Positions 1-8,555 of a DNA stretch of 64,000 nt are shown here, piece by piece. The position numbers and the translations under genes were made by a program. Below the pieces are notes generated by a model. The model was not told the origin of the DNA. It was given only the letters and a program-made list of their open reading frames with translations, and made no database searches. Position 1 is the stretch's first letter; each line of letters opens with the position of its first letter. The stretch lies in the NCBI GenBank assembly GCA_035549195.1, contig DASZRK010000023.1, positions 30,908-94,907 of the forward strand. Direction: 5' to 3'. The DNA comes from a bacterium. Lineage in GTDB: Bacteria; Oederibacteriota; Muellerivitia; Muellerivitales; Muellerivitaceae.

Positions 1-386
1 GGGACCGGGACCGGACCAAGCGTCCCCTGATGGGTCGCATCTCCGCCCAACTGGCGGACCTGACCGTGGTCACCTCGGATAACCCGAGGACGGAGGATCC
101 CAAGGCCATCCTGAAGCAGATCGTGAAGGGCATCCCCGCGGGTCTCCAACGCAATGGACACCAGCGGGTCTTCGTCCAGCAGGACCGGGGGGCGGCCATC
201 CGTCTGGCCCTGTCCAAGGCGCGTGCCGGGGATCTGGTCCTCATCGCCGGAAAGGGCCACGAGACCTACCAGATCCTGGGGAACAAGAAGATCCATTTCG
301 ACGACCGGGAGGTCGCGAAAACGATACTGAAAAGGCTTTTACCGCGAAGAAGCGAAGTCCGCGAAGCAAGGAATAAAAATGATTGA
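1..386 (+). CDS. murE: UDP-MurNAc-tripeptide ligase MurE, C-terminal part
   Basis: Only the C-terminal part is present; the reading frame is open from the first base. MurE is the cytoplasmic ligase that adds the third residue to UDP-MurNAc-L-Ala-D-Glu. The fragment shows [11 protein letters not shown], then SDNPRTEDP, whose DNPR is the known signature for meso-diaminopimelate, and GKGHETYQ near the end, all typical of the MurE C-terminal domain. It is the first gene of a dcw cluster in the order murE-murF-mraY-murD-ftsW-murG-murC-murB-ddl-ftsQ-ftsA-ftsZ. The last dozen or so residues ([13 protein letters not shown]) are read from an intergenic palindromic repeat that has run into the gene, so the natural C-terminus has probably been replaced by repeat-encoded sequence. 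Confidence 0.95.
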   Translation, partial: DRDRTKRPLMGRISAQLADLTVVTSDNPRTEDPKAILKQIVKGIPAGLQRNGHQRVFVQQDRGAAIRLALSKARAGDLVLIAGKGHETYQILGNKKIHFDDREVAKTILKRLLPRRSEVREARNKND

Positions 387-456
387 ACCTTCTTGGGTTC
401 GGGCCGGGATCCTTTTTGTTTTTCTTCGCGATCTTCGCGTCTTCGCGGTGAAAAGG
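336..456. repeat. Palindromic element, family A copy 1
   Basis: The left arm (about 336-370) has three GCGAAG modules beginning TTTACCGCGAAG. The right arm (421-456) is its inverted counterpart, with CTTCGCG modules ending CTTCGCGGTGAAAAGG. The spacer is about 50 bp. The left arm encodes the MurE C-terminus and the right end supplies the best Shine-Dalgarno (AAAAGGGG) for murF. Three more copies of the family lie in this window. Confidence 0.85.
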
Positions 457-465
457 GGTTTTTAG

Positions 466-1803
466 TTGTTGCCGTGGACCTTGAGGGAAGTGGCCGCCCT
501 GACCAACGGGCGGATGGTGGGCGATCCCGACAGGGTGGTGAAAGGCGTGGTGCATGACACCCGTAACGTGAAAAAGGGAGACCTTTTCACGGCCATCCGG
601 GGGGCGAGGTTCGACGGGCACCGCTTCGTGAAGGAAGCGGCGGAGAAAGGGGCCGCGGCGGTCCTGGTCACGAAGAGGGTGACGACCAAGGTGCCCCAGG
701 TCCTGGTGGCGGATACCACCCGGGCCTTGGGGGACCTGGGACGTTCCCAGCGCCTCCAATGGGGAGGTCCGCTGGTCGCGGTGACGGGAAGCGTGGGCAA
801 GACCACCGTCAAGGATATGACGGCCTGGCTCTTGGAAGGGTCCCGGAGGGTCCTTAAGACCGAGGGGAATTTGAACAACCATTGGGGGCTGCCGCTGACC
901 CTCCTGCGGTTGGAAAAGGGTCATCAAGCGGCGGTGGTGGAACTGGGCATCAACCATCCGGGCGAGATGGAGGGGCTTTCGGATATCGCCCGGCCCGATG
1001 TGGCGGTGGTGACGCGCATCGGGGAAGCCCATCTGGAGTTCTTCCGGGACCGCCGGCAGCTGGCCCGGGAAAAGATGATGATCGCCGCTCATTTACGTGA
1101 AGGGGGAAGGAATATCTTGAACGCCAACGATGCCTTGTTGAGGACGAACGTGGAGAACGTGGTCACCTTCGGGTTGAAACTGGGACAAGTGCGGGCCCTT
1201 AACCTGGAATCGGAAGGCTTGGGCACCCGGTTCGAGATCGCCGCCCAGGGTGAACGGGTCCCGGCCGAACTGCACATGCCCGGCCTCCACAACGTCTCCA
1301 ACGCCACGGCGGCGGTCGCCGCGGGACTCGCCCTGGGCCTTCCCCTGAGGAAACTGGTCCAGAGGCTCGCCTCCTTCCGGTCCCAGGCCCCCATGCGCAT
1401 GGAGATCAAGAACTTGAACGGGATCCTTTTCGTGAACGACGCTTACAACGCCTCCCCGACCTCCATGGAGGCGGCGCTCCTGACCTTCGACCGCATGCAG
1501 GGCCCCAAGCGCAAGTGGGCCGTGCTGGGGGACATGCTGGAGTTGGGCGAGTTCTCGCCCGAGACCCACTACCGGATCGTGAAGCGGGCCTTGGAGACCT
1601 CCATCGACCGGGTGGTGCTGGTGGGGCCCCGGATGGGACGGGCCTTCGAGCGCCTGGAGCATCCGCGGAAGGAAAAGGCCCAGGTCTTCGAGGACGTGAA
1701 CGAGGCCCGGGCTTTCTTGCGCCGCTCCTCCCAAAAGGGCGACGCGGTGCTGCTGAAGGCTTCCCGGGGAATGAAGCTCGAACGCGTCCTGGAGGGCTTT
1801 TAA
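466..1803 (+). CDS. murF: UDP-MurNAc-tripeptide:D-Ala-D-Ala ligase MurF
   Basis: Cytoplasmic ligase that adds D-Ala-D-Ala to the UDP-MurNAc tripeptide. The 445-residue length is normal. The Mur-ligase P-loop (TGSVGKTTVKD) is near residue 107, NLNNHWGLPLTLLRL near 135, and the C-terminal-domain motif NDAYNASPTSM near 325. The start is TTG at 466, seven bases after AAAAGGGG, which belongs to the end of the family A repeat; a second TTG follows immediately. The stop codon abuts the mraY start. Family and role are certain; the exact start is less so. Confidence 0.95.
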   Translation: MLPWTLREVAALTNGRMVGDPDRVVKGVVHDTRNVKKGDLFTAIRGARFDGHRFVKEAAEKGAAAVLVTKRVTTKVPQVLVADTTRALGDLGRSQRLQWGGPLVAVTGSVGKTTVKDMTAWLLEGSRRVLKTEGNLNNHWGLPLTLLRLEKGHQAAVVELGINHPGEMEGLSDIARPDVAVVTRIGEAHLEFFRDRRQLAREKMMIAAHLREGGRNILNANDALLRTNVENVVTFGLKLGQVRALNLESEGLGTRFEIAAQGERVPAELHMPGLHNVSNATAAVAAGLALGLPLRKLVQRLASFRSQAPMRMEIKNLNGILFVNDAYNASPTSMEAALLTFDRMQGPKRKWAVLGDMLELGEFSPETHYRIVKRALETSIDRVVLVGPRMGRAFERLEHPRKEKAQVFEDVNEARAFLRRSSQKGDAVLLKASRGMKLERVLEGF

Positions 1804-2892
1804 TTGCTCTACCACCTCCTCTACCCGTTGTCGAACCACTTCCACGGGTTCAACGTCTTTCGCTATGTGACCTTTCGGAGCGTCTACGCCGCCTTTACGG
1901 CCTTCCTGCTCTGCCTGCTACTGGGCCGGGCCATCATCGAGCGCATCCGCTCCGCCCAGATGGGCGAGAAGATCCGGAGCGACGGCCCCTCCTCCCACTC
2001 GAAGAAGGCGGGCACCCCCTCCATGGGCGGGATCCTGATCCTGGTGACCCTGGGCCTGAGCATGCTGCTGTGGGTGCGGTGGGATTCCAAGTTCCTCTGG
2101 ATCGCCTTCTTCGCCCTGGTCTGGTACGGACTGCTCGGTTTCGCCGACGACTACATGAAGCTCAAGGGCATCGGGAAGAGCCGGGGCATCCCCAGCTTCT
2201 GGAAACTGGTCCTTCAGACCCTGGGGGCCATCCTCATCGTTTATGGCTATCTGGACGCCATGCCTGACGACTTCGTCCTGAAGACATCGATCACCGTTCC
2301 ATTCTTCAAGCATCCCCTGAACCTGGACACCCTTTATCCGCTCTTCGCCGTGTTGGTCATCGTCAGCGCCTCCAATTCGGTGAACCTCACCGACGGGCTG
2401 GACGGATTGGCCATCGGTTGCACGACCTTCGCGGCCATGGCCTTCGTGGTCATCACCTACGTGGTGGGCAACGTCAAGTTCAGCGAATACCTCAAGATCA
2501 TCAATGTGCCCGGGGCCGGAGAACTGACGGTCCTTTGCGCGGCGCTGGTGGGGGCCGGGCTGGGTTTCCTCTGGTTCAATGCCCCGCCGGCCCAGGTCTT
2601 CATGGGCGACACCGGGTCCCTGGCCTTAGGCGGGCTTTTGGGGACGGTCGCGGTCTTGGTCAAGCAGGAATCGCTTCTCCTGATCGTGGGCGGCATCTTC
2701 GTGGCGGAAGCCCTCTCGGTCATCATCCAGGTCACCTCCTTCAAGATGAGCGGCAAGCGGGTCTTCAAGATGGCCCCCCTACACCATCACTTCGAGCTTT
2801 CGGGCGTTCCCGAGAGCAAGCTGATCGTCCGTTTCTGGATCGTGGCCATCATCCTGACGCTGGTCACCTTGTCGACGCTGAAACTCCGTTAA
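1804..2892 (+). CDS. mraY: Phospho-MurNAc-pentapeptide transferase MraY
   Basis: Integral membrane enzyme that makes lipid I from UDP-MurNAc-pentapeptide and undecaprenyl phosphate. At 362 residues it is close to the usual 360. Diagnostic motifs are FADDYMKLKGIGKSRG, NSVNLTDGLDGLA with the catalytic aspartates, VFMGDTGSLALGG and PLHHHFELSG. About ten hydrophobic segments are visible. The start is TTG directly after the murF stop, with GGAGGG inside the end of murF as ribosome site, so the two are probably translationally coupled. Confidence 0.96.
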   Translation: MLYHLLYPLSNHFHGFNVFRYVTFRSVYAAFTAFLLCLLLGRAIIERIRSAQMGEKIRSDGPSSHSKKAGTPSMGGILILVTLGLSMLLWVRWDSKFLWIAFFALVWYGLLGFADDYMKLKGIGKSRGIPSFWKLVLQTLGAILIVYGYLDAMPDDFVLKTSITVPFFKHPLNLDTLYPLFAVLVIVSASNSVNLTDGLDGLAIGCTTFAAMAFVVITYVVGNVKFSEYLKIINVPGAGELTVLCAALVGAGLGFLWFNAPPAQVFMGDTGSLALGGLLGTVAVLVKQESLLLIVGGIFVAEALSVIIQVTSFKMSGKRVFKMAPLHHHFELSGVPESKLIVRFWIVAIILTLVTLSTLKLR

Positions 2893-2902
2893 AGAAGAGG
2901 AA

Positions 2903-2990
2903 TTACCGCGAAGACGCGAAGGGAAGCGAAGTGAAAAGAAGCCGAAAAGACGAACAAGAACAAAACATTCGCATCTTCGCGGTGAAAAGG
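2903..2990. repeat. Palindromic element, family A copy 2
   Basis: Fills the mraY-murD gap. The left arm (2903-2932) begins TTACCGCGAAGACGCGAAGG and the right arm (2968-2990) ends CATCTTCGCGGTGAAAAGG. The central spacer is purine-rich. Same terminal sequences as the copy between murE and murF. Confidence 0.85.
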
Positions 2991-3004
2991 ACCTGAGGGT
3001 TTTT

Positions 3005-4390
3005 ATGCACTACGTACATGGAAAACAAGTGGCGGTGATCGGCCTGGGAAGGTCCGGGTTGGCCGCCGCGCGCCTTCTCACGGTCCACGGGGGCCATGTG
3101 ACGATCCTGGACGATAAGACCCCCGAGAAGCTCGCCGCCTGGATCGAGAAGGCCAAAGACCTGCCCCATACGAAACTGGTCCTAGGAGGGGTCCAACCCT
3201 CGACGGTCCTGGCCTGCGACATGGTAGTGGTCTCGCCGGGTGTCCCTTATGGCCATCCGGTGCTGGAGGCTGCCCGCTCCAAGGGATTGCCCGTGATCGG
3301 CGAAATGGAGCTGGCCTTCGGTTATTGCCAGGCCCCCATCGCCGCCCTGACCGGTACCAACGGCAAGACGACCACCACGACGCTGCTCACGGCGATGATC
3401 AACGGCGGGGGCAAGAAGGCCGTCGCGTGCGGGAACATCGGAAAGGCTTTTGCCGAGACGGTCTTTGAACTCTCGGCCGAGGATTGGGCGGTCTTGGAGG
3501 TCTCGAGCTTCCAATTGGAGACCATCGAGGAGTTCCGGCCCAATGTGGCCGCCATCCTGAACGTCACCCCCGACCACCTGGACCGCCATGACGGCATGCA
3601 GGCCTATGTGGAGACCAAGGGCCGCATTTTTGAGAACCAGAAGGGCGGCGATTCGGCCATCTTGAACGCTTCGGACAAGTACACCCCTATTCTCTCCAGC
3701 CTGGCAAAAGGCCCTCTCTATTACTTCGGCTTTCCAGGGGACCGGGGCGCCGCGAAGCCTGGCTGTTACGTGGTCGGAGACCACATCGAGCTCCTGGGCC
3801 GTCCTTTGATCCCGGCTTCCGAACTCAAGATCCCCGGGCCCCACAACCTGGAGAACGCCTGCGCGGCGGCCCTGATGGCCTCCCTCTGCGGCGTGAAGGA
3901 CGACGACATCGCCCGGACCCTTTCGGAGTTCCAGGGGGTCGAGCACCGGCTGGAGAACGCCGGCGAAGTGGAGGGGGTTCGGTTCATCAACGATTCCAAG
4001 GGCACCAACGTGGACTCGGTGGAGAAGGCGCTCCAGAGCTTCCCAAAGCCCATCGTGCTGATCCTGGGCGGCCGCGACAAGGAAGGGGATTTCACCAAGC
4101 TCATCCCCCAGATCAAGGAGAAGGTCACCCGGGTGGTGGCTTTCGGCGAATGCAAGTCCAAGGTGGTCCGGCAATTGTCCCCGGCGGCCACCGTGGTGGA
4201 ATCGGGGACCTTGGAAGAGACGGTCAATGGGGCTTTCGCGGCGGCGGAAAAGGGCGGGGTGGTGCTGTTCTCGCCCGGATGCGCCAGCTTCGACATGTTC
4301 CAGAACTATGAGGACCGTGGCCGGCAGTTCAAGGCCGTGGTGGAGAAGATGCGCCAAACGAAGGCGGGTAAAAGTCCTGCCGGAGTTTGA
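3005..4390 (+). CDS. murD: UDP-MurNAc-L-alanine:D-glutamate ligase MurD
   Basis: Adds D-glutamate to UDP-MurNAc-L-Ala in the cytoplasm. The 461-residue protein has the N-terminal Rossmann-like GLGRSGLAAARLL, the P-loop TGTNGKTTTTTLL near residue 117, NVTPDHLDRH, and the C-terminal domain motifs NDSKGTNVDS, LGGRDKEGDF and LFSPGCASFDMF. The ATG start has GAGGG five bases upstream. It lies in the dcw operon after the family A repeat. Confidence 0.96.
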   Translation: MHYVHGKQVAVIGLGRSGLAAARLLTVHGGHVTILDDKTPEKLAAWIEKAKDLPHTKLVLGGVQPSTVLACDMVVVSPGVPYGHPVLEAARSKGLPVIGEMELAFGYCQAPIAALTGTNGKTTTTTLLTAMINGGGKKAVACGNIGKAFAETVFELSAEDWAVLEVSSFQLETIEEFRPNVAAILNVTPDHLDRHDGMQAYVETKGRIFENQKGGDSAILNASDKYTPILSSLAKGPLYYFGFPGDRGAAKPGCYVVGDHIELLGRPLIPASELKIPGPHNLENACAAALMASLCGVKDDDIARTLSEFQGVEHRLENAGEVEGVRFINDSKGTNVDSVEKALQSFPKPIVLILGGRDKEGDFTKLIPQIKEKVTRVVAFGECKSKVVRQLSPAATVVESGTLEETVNGAFAAAEKGGVVLFSPGCASFDMFQNYEDRGRQFKAVVEKMRQTKAGKSPAGV

Positions 4391-4482
4391 GGTCTGGTTT
4401 TGACGTTTTGGCCGTTCGATGGTCGGAGCTGAAAGCTGTCAGCGGCTAGCTGTCAGCCGATCTTAGGAAAAGGAGGGCTTTC

Positions 4483-4568
4483 ATCCTTACGTTCGGATTC
4501 TGACAGCAACGCTTTTCAACACCTTTCCAACACCTCCAACACTCTGCTCGGAATCCGAACGAAGGGAT
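4483..4568. repeat. Inverted repeat between murD and ftsW
   Basis: Arms of about 18 bp (4483-4500 and 4551-4568) sharing CGTTCGGATTC / GAATCCGAACG, with two mismatches further out and a 50-bp pyrimidine-rich spacer. Just upstream (4426-4460) is another short repetitive stretch of GCTGAAAGCTGTCAGCGGCTAGC type. The rest of the 262-bp gap shows nothing else. Function unknown. Confidence 0.7.
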
Positions 4569-4652
4569 GAACGCGGGGGCCTGATGGCCCCGGACGCCGC
4601 CGTGGCCTTGCGCCCCGGGACCTTAATGACGTGACCCGTTGGAGGGAAAAAG

Positions 4653-5807
4653 TTGGGCTTTAAGACGAAAGAAAAATCTTCGCCGGATTTCCTGATGTTC
4701 CTGCTCACCCTGATCCTGGTGACGGTGGGGCTCATCATGATCTATAGCGCCTCGGCCATCCTGGCCCATGACCGCTACGGCAATTCCTATTACTTCTTCG
4801 GACGCCAGCTCCTTTGGGTCCTGGTCGGGTGCGCGGGCATGTTCCTGGCCTCCCGGGTGGACCTGGAGCGTTTGCGGGCCCTGGCCATCCCGGCCCTCTT
4901 TGTTTCCATCCTTCTCATGGCCCTGGTCTGCGTTCCGGGGATCGGCAAGACCGTGGGCGGCGCCCAACGCTGGTTCCGGCTGGGCCCTTTCTCCTTCCAG
5001 CCCTCCGAAGTGCTCAAGATCGCCCTCATCTTCTACCTGGCCGATTCCCTGGACCGGCGCCGCCAGGCCCTGGCCCAACTTTCCGGGCTGGTGCCCTACC
5101 TGGTCATCCTGGGCGTCTGCATGGCCCTGCTCGAGAAACAACATGACTTCGGGACGGCGGTCCTCCTGGCCATGGCCACTTTGCTGCTCCTGTTGCTGGC
5201 CGGGGTCCAATGGACCTACTTCCTGGTGCCCTTGGCCATCCTCATCCCGGTCTTCATCTTCCTGGTGGAATCGGCCAGTTACCGGATGAAGCGCATCACG
5301 GCCTTCCTGAACCCCTGGGAGGACCCCCAAGGGACCGGCTTCCAGCTCATCCAGAGCCTCATCGCTGTGGGGAACGGGGGCCCGGTGGGGGTCGGACTTT
5401 CCAACAGCACCCAGAAGCTTTTCTACCTCCCTGCGCCCCATACGGATTTCATCTTCGCCATCATCGCCGAGGAGATGGGCTGGATCGGGGCGGGGACCTT
5501 GGTCTTCCTCTTCGCGGTCTTCATCCTGCGCGGCTTCAAGGTGTCCTCCTTCGCCAGCACCCGGGAGAACGGCCTTTTTTCTTCCCTCCTGGCGGCGGGG
5601 ATCACAGGTCTCATCGGCTTTCAGGCGATCCTGAACCTGGGGGTGGTGACGGGACTTTTGCCTACCAAGGGCATTCCCCTCCCCCTCATCTCCTACGGCG
5701 GATCCTCCATGGTCTTCACGCTCACCTCCATCGGGATCCTGTTCAACATCTCGCGGGGCATGAAGCTCCCGTCGCCGCTGGGTCCTGCCCAGGCGGTGGG
5801 AGCGTGA
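4653..5807 (+). CDS. ftsW: Lipid II polymerase of the divisome FtsW
   Basis: SEDS-family integral membrane glycosyltransferase that polymerises lipid II at the septum together with a class B penicillin-binding protein. The 384 residues carry about ten hydrophobic segments, the extracellular GNGGPVGVGLSNSTQKLFYLP loop, HTDFIFAIIAEEMG, and the C-terminal signature TKGIPLPLISYGGSS. The position between murD and murG favours FtsW over RodA. Start TTG with GGAGGG nine bases upstream. Its stop overlaps the murG start. Confidence 0.95.
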   Translation: MGFKTKEKSSPDFLMFLLTLILVTVGLIMIYSASAILAHDRYGNSYYFFGRQLLWVLVGCAGMFLASRVDLERLRALAIPALFVSILLMALVCVPGIGKTVGGAQRWFRLGPFSFQPSEVLKIALIFYLADSLDRRRQALAQLSGLVPYLVILGVCMALLEKQHDFGTAVLLAMATLLLLLLAGVQWTYFLVPLAILIPVFIFLVESASYRMKRITAFLNPWEDPQGTGFQLIQSLIAVGNGGPVGVGLSNSTQKLFYLPAPHTDFIFAIIAEEMGWIGAGTLVFLFAVFILRGFKVSSFASTRENGLFSSLLAAGITGLIGFQAILNLGVVTGLLPTKGIPLPLISYGGSSMVFTLTSIGILFNISRGMKLPSPLGPAQAVGA

Positions 5808-6898
5808 CCAAGGTGATCATCACGGGCGGGGGGACGGGCGGGCACATCTTCCCGGGCATCGCGGTGGCCCGGGAGTTGGGGAACCAAAAGGAGGCGCAGG
5901 TGCTTTTCGTAGGCAAGACCGAGGGTTTGGAATCACGCTGGGTACCGGACGCGGGCTTTGCGTTCGAGGGTGTCCGGGCCGTGCCTTTTCCGAGGACGCT
6001 GGGCGCTCGGTTGCTCACCTTTCCCTTCGACCTTTTGAGGTCCCTTTCCCAAGCAGGCAGGGTCCTGGCGGGTTTCTCGCCCCAGGTGGTGCTTTCCACC
6101 GGGGGTTACGTGTCGGTGCCGGTTTCGCTGGCGGCGGCCTTCCGGGGGATCCCGGTGGCGCTGTTCGAACCGAATGTCGTGCCGGGCCTGGCGGCCCGTT
6201 TCTCATCCGTTTTCGCAAGGAGGGTTTTCGTCGGGTTTCAAGGCACTCTACAACACTTTTCCAAAGGGAGGACCCAATGGACGGGAATACCGGTGCGGGA
6301 AGAGATCGTGACGGCCGAGAAGGAGACTTCGAGGAGGAGCTTCGGTCTGCATCCACAGACCCCGACGGTGTTGATGTTGGGCGGGAGCCAAGGGTCGCGC
6401 GCCCTGAACCAATGCATGACCGACGTGATCCGGTTCCTGGGGGAAGGGGAACAGCCGGTGCAGGTGCTGATGATGACGGGATGGGACGACTACCGCAAGA
6501 CGGTGGACCAACTGGACAAGTGCCCCCTCAAGGCGGTCCTGAGGCCTTTCTTCGGCAACATCCACGAGGCTTACGGGGCCGCGGACCTGGTCGTGGCGAG
6601 GGCGGGGGCGATCACCTGCGCGGAGATCCTAAGCCGCGGATTGCCGGCGGTCCTTATTCCTTATCCGCACGCTTCCGGGCACCAGGAGAGGAATGCGAGG
6701 ACCTTGGAAGCGGCTGGGTCGGCTCTCGTGATTACCGAAAAAGAGCTAAACGAAGAAAAACTGGCCCGGACAGTGATCTCCCTCCTGAACGACGGGGAGC
6801 GGCTTAAGGGGATGGGCGAGGCGGCCGGACGTCTGGCCAAACCCCAGGCGGCGGCCGAGATCGCCAAGGGGTTGTTGGAACTGGCGGAAAAGCAATGA
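5804..6898 (+). CDS. murG: UDP-GlcNAc:lipid I GlcNAc transferase MurG
   Basis: Peripheral membrane GT28 enzyme that converts lipid I to lipid II. I chose GTG 5804 because it overlaps the ftsW stop (GTGA), follows GGTGGGAG, and the protein then begins with the family hallmark TGGGTGGHIFPGIAVARE; the longer open frame upstream is a shadow of ftsW. About 364 residues, as usual. Other motifs are STGGYVSVPV, LGGSQGSRALN, and the donor-binding region VARAGAITCAEIL with PHASGHQERNA. Confidence 0.95.
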   Translation: MTKVIITGGGTGGHIFPGIAVARELGNQKEAQVLFVGKTEGLESRWVPDAGFAFEGVRAVPFPRTLGARLLTFPFDLLRSLSQAGRVLAGFSPQVVLSTGGYVSVPVSLAAAFRGIPVALFEPNVVPGLAARFSSVFARRVFVGFQGTLQHFSKGRTQWTGIPVREEIVTAEKETSRRSFGLHPQTPTVLMLGGSQGSRALNQCMTDVIRFLGEGEQPVQVLMMTGWDDYRKTVDQLDKCPLKAVLRPFFGNIHEAYGAADLVVARAGAITCAEILSRGLPAVLIPYPHASGHQERNARTLEAAGSALVITEKELNEEKLARTVISLLNDGERLKGMGEAAGRLAKPQAAAEIAKGLLELAEKQ

Positions 6899-6906
6899 AA
6901 GACCAT

Positions 6907-7009
6907 TTGAACCACGGAGGACACGGAGAGCACGGAGAAAATCGAAAAGGGGAACGAATCTTCAAATGTTCAAACTCGTTGTCCTCTGTGCTCTTTGTGG
7001 TGAAAAGGA
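6907..7009. repeat. Palindromic element, family B copy 1
   Basis: The left arm (6907-6940) begins TTGAACCACGGAGGACACGG with three CACGGAG modules. The right arm (6980-7009) is the inverse, TCCTCTGTGCTCTTTGTGG followed by TGAAAAGGA. It occupies the whole murG-murC gap. The AAAAGGA at its right end is the best Shine-Dalgarno for murC. Confidence 0.85.
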
Positions 7010-7016
7010 TCTTGGC

Positions 7017-8420
7017 GTGAAAAAAATGAAATACCAACCGAACCAGGCTTTGGGCAATGTGAAGCGGGTGCATTTCATCGGCATCGGCGGTGCGGGCATG
7101 AGCGGCATCGCGGCCGTATTGCTTTCCCTCGGCTACAAGGTCTCGGGAACCGACCTGAAGCCTTCCGACGTTACCGAACGCCTGCAGGATATGGGGGCCA
7201 AGGTGCATTTCGGGCATAAGGCGGCCCATGTGCAGGGCGCCGACGTGGCGGTCTATTCGGCGGCGGTGCCGATGGACAATCCGGAGATCGTGGAGGCCCA
7301 CCGGGAGGGGATCCCGGTCATTCCCCGCACCGAGATGCTGGCCGAACTCATGCGCCTGAAATACGGGATCGCCGTCTCGGGCACCCACGGCAAGACCACC
7401 ACCACCTCCATGATCGGACTGGTCATGACCGAGGGAAAACTGGATCCCACGCTGGTCATCGGGGGCCAGGTGGATGCCTTCAAGTCCAACGCCAAGCTGG
7501 GGCAGGGCCCCTACCTGGTGGCCGAGGCCTGCGAGGCCTTCGGGGAGTTCTTCCTGCTGGCGCCCATGATCTCGGTGGTGACCAACATCGACGACGACCA
7601 CCTGGACTACTACGGATCCATCGACAAGGTACGGGGCGCTTTCGTGGAGTTCGCCAACAAGGTGCCCTTCTATGGCTGCGTCATCCTGGGGGCCGACGAC
7701 CCGCAGGTGCGCATGATCCTGCCCCAACTGAAGAGGCGGTCGGTCACCTATGGTTTCGCCAAGGATGCCCAGGTGGCGGCCCGCAAGGTGAAACTGGAAA
7801 AGTCCGGGTCCGTTTTCGAGTTGGAGCACGACGGCAAGAGACTGGGAACGGTCCGACTGCATGTGCCGGGCCGGTTCAATATCCAGAACGCCCTGGCGGC
7901 GGCGGCCGTGGGACTCGAGTTAAAGGTGCCCTTCGCCCGCATCGCGGCGGGCTTGGCCCGGTTCCATGGGGCCAAGCGGCGTTTCGAGATCAAGGGCTCC
8001 TACAAGGGCGCGGTGGTGGTGGACGATTACGCCCATCACCCCACCGCGGTGGCCGAGACCCTCAAGGCGGCCAAGCATTTCGCGGGTAACAAGAAACTGC
8101 TGGTGGTCTTCCAGCCCCATCTTTTCTCCCGTACCCAGCTCCTCCGGGACAAGTTCGGCAAGTCCTTCGCCGAGGCCGACGAGGTGGTCATCGCCGCCAT
8201 CTATCCCTCCCGGGAGAAGCCCATCCCGGGGGTGACGGGCATGACATTGGTCGAGGCCTTGCGGGAGAACAAGCACCCCGACGCCCGCTCCATCGAGGAC
8301 CGGACCTCCCTGGTGGACTACCTCAAGACGCACCTGACCGATAAACACGTGCTCTTGACCATGGGGGCCGGGGACATCTGGAAGGTCGGCGCCGACCTCG
8401 TCCAGAAGCATAAAGGATAG
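7017..8420 (+). CDS. murC: UDP-MurNAc:L-alanine ligase MurC
   Basis: Adds L-alanine to UDP-MurNAc, the first peptide step. Motifs: FIGIGGAGMSGIA near the N-terminus, P-loop SGTHGKTTTTSM, VTNIDDDHLDYYGS, and DDYAHHPTAVAETL. GTG 7017 is preferred because AAAAGGA lies seven bases upstream; ATG 7026 is an alternative, and the frame upstream of 7017 is only repeat sequence. This gives about 467 residues, normal for MurC. The segment AEACEAFGEFFL replaces the AEADESDASFL of the E. coli enzyme, a variant I believe is common outside Proteobacteria. Confidence 0.95.
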   Translation: MKKMKYQPNQALGNVKRVHFIGIGGAGMSGIAAVLLSLGYKVSGTDLKPSDVTERLQDMGAKVHFGHKAAHVQGADVAVYSAAVPMDNPEIVEAHREGIPVIPRTEMLAELMRLKYGIAVSGTHGKTTTTSMIGLVMTEGKLDPTLVIGGQVDAFKSNAKLGQGPYLVAEACEAFGEFFLLAPMISVVTNIDDDHLDYYGSIDKVRGAFVEFANKVPFYGCVILGADDPQVRMILPQLKRRSVTYGFAKDAQVAARKVKLEKSGSVFELEHDGKRLGTVRLHVPGRFNIQNALAAAAVGLELKVPFARIAAGLARFHGAKRRFEIKGSYKGAVVVDDYAHHPTAVAETLKAAKHFAGNKKLLVVFQPHLFSRTQLLRDKFGKSFAEADEVVIAAIYPSREKPIPGVTGMTLVEALRENKHPDARSIEDRTSLVDYLKTHLTDKHVLLTMGAGDIWKVGADLVQKHKG

Positions 8421-8424
8421 GCCA

Positions 8425-8520
8425 TTGAACCACCGAGAGCACGGAGGGCACGGAGATGGAATTGAAAAGACAGGAACAGGAAAGGTCTTTTCGGTGACCT
8501 CTGTGTCCTCTGTGGTTCGA
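8425..8520. repeat. Palindromic element, family B copy 2
   Basis: The left arm (8425-8456) begins TTGAACCACCGAGAGCACGG. The right arm (8497-8520) is the inverse, CCTCTGTGTCCTCTGTGGTT. It fills the murC-murB gap. Unlike copies 1 and 3 its right end lacks the GGTGAAAAGG tail. Confidence 0.85.
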
Positions 8521-8555
8521 GGGATTCAGTCGTGCTTTTAGCCGAAAGGAATAAC

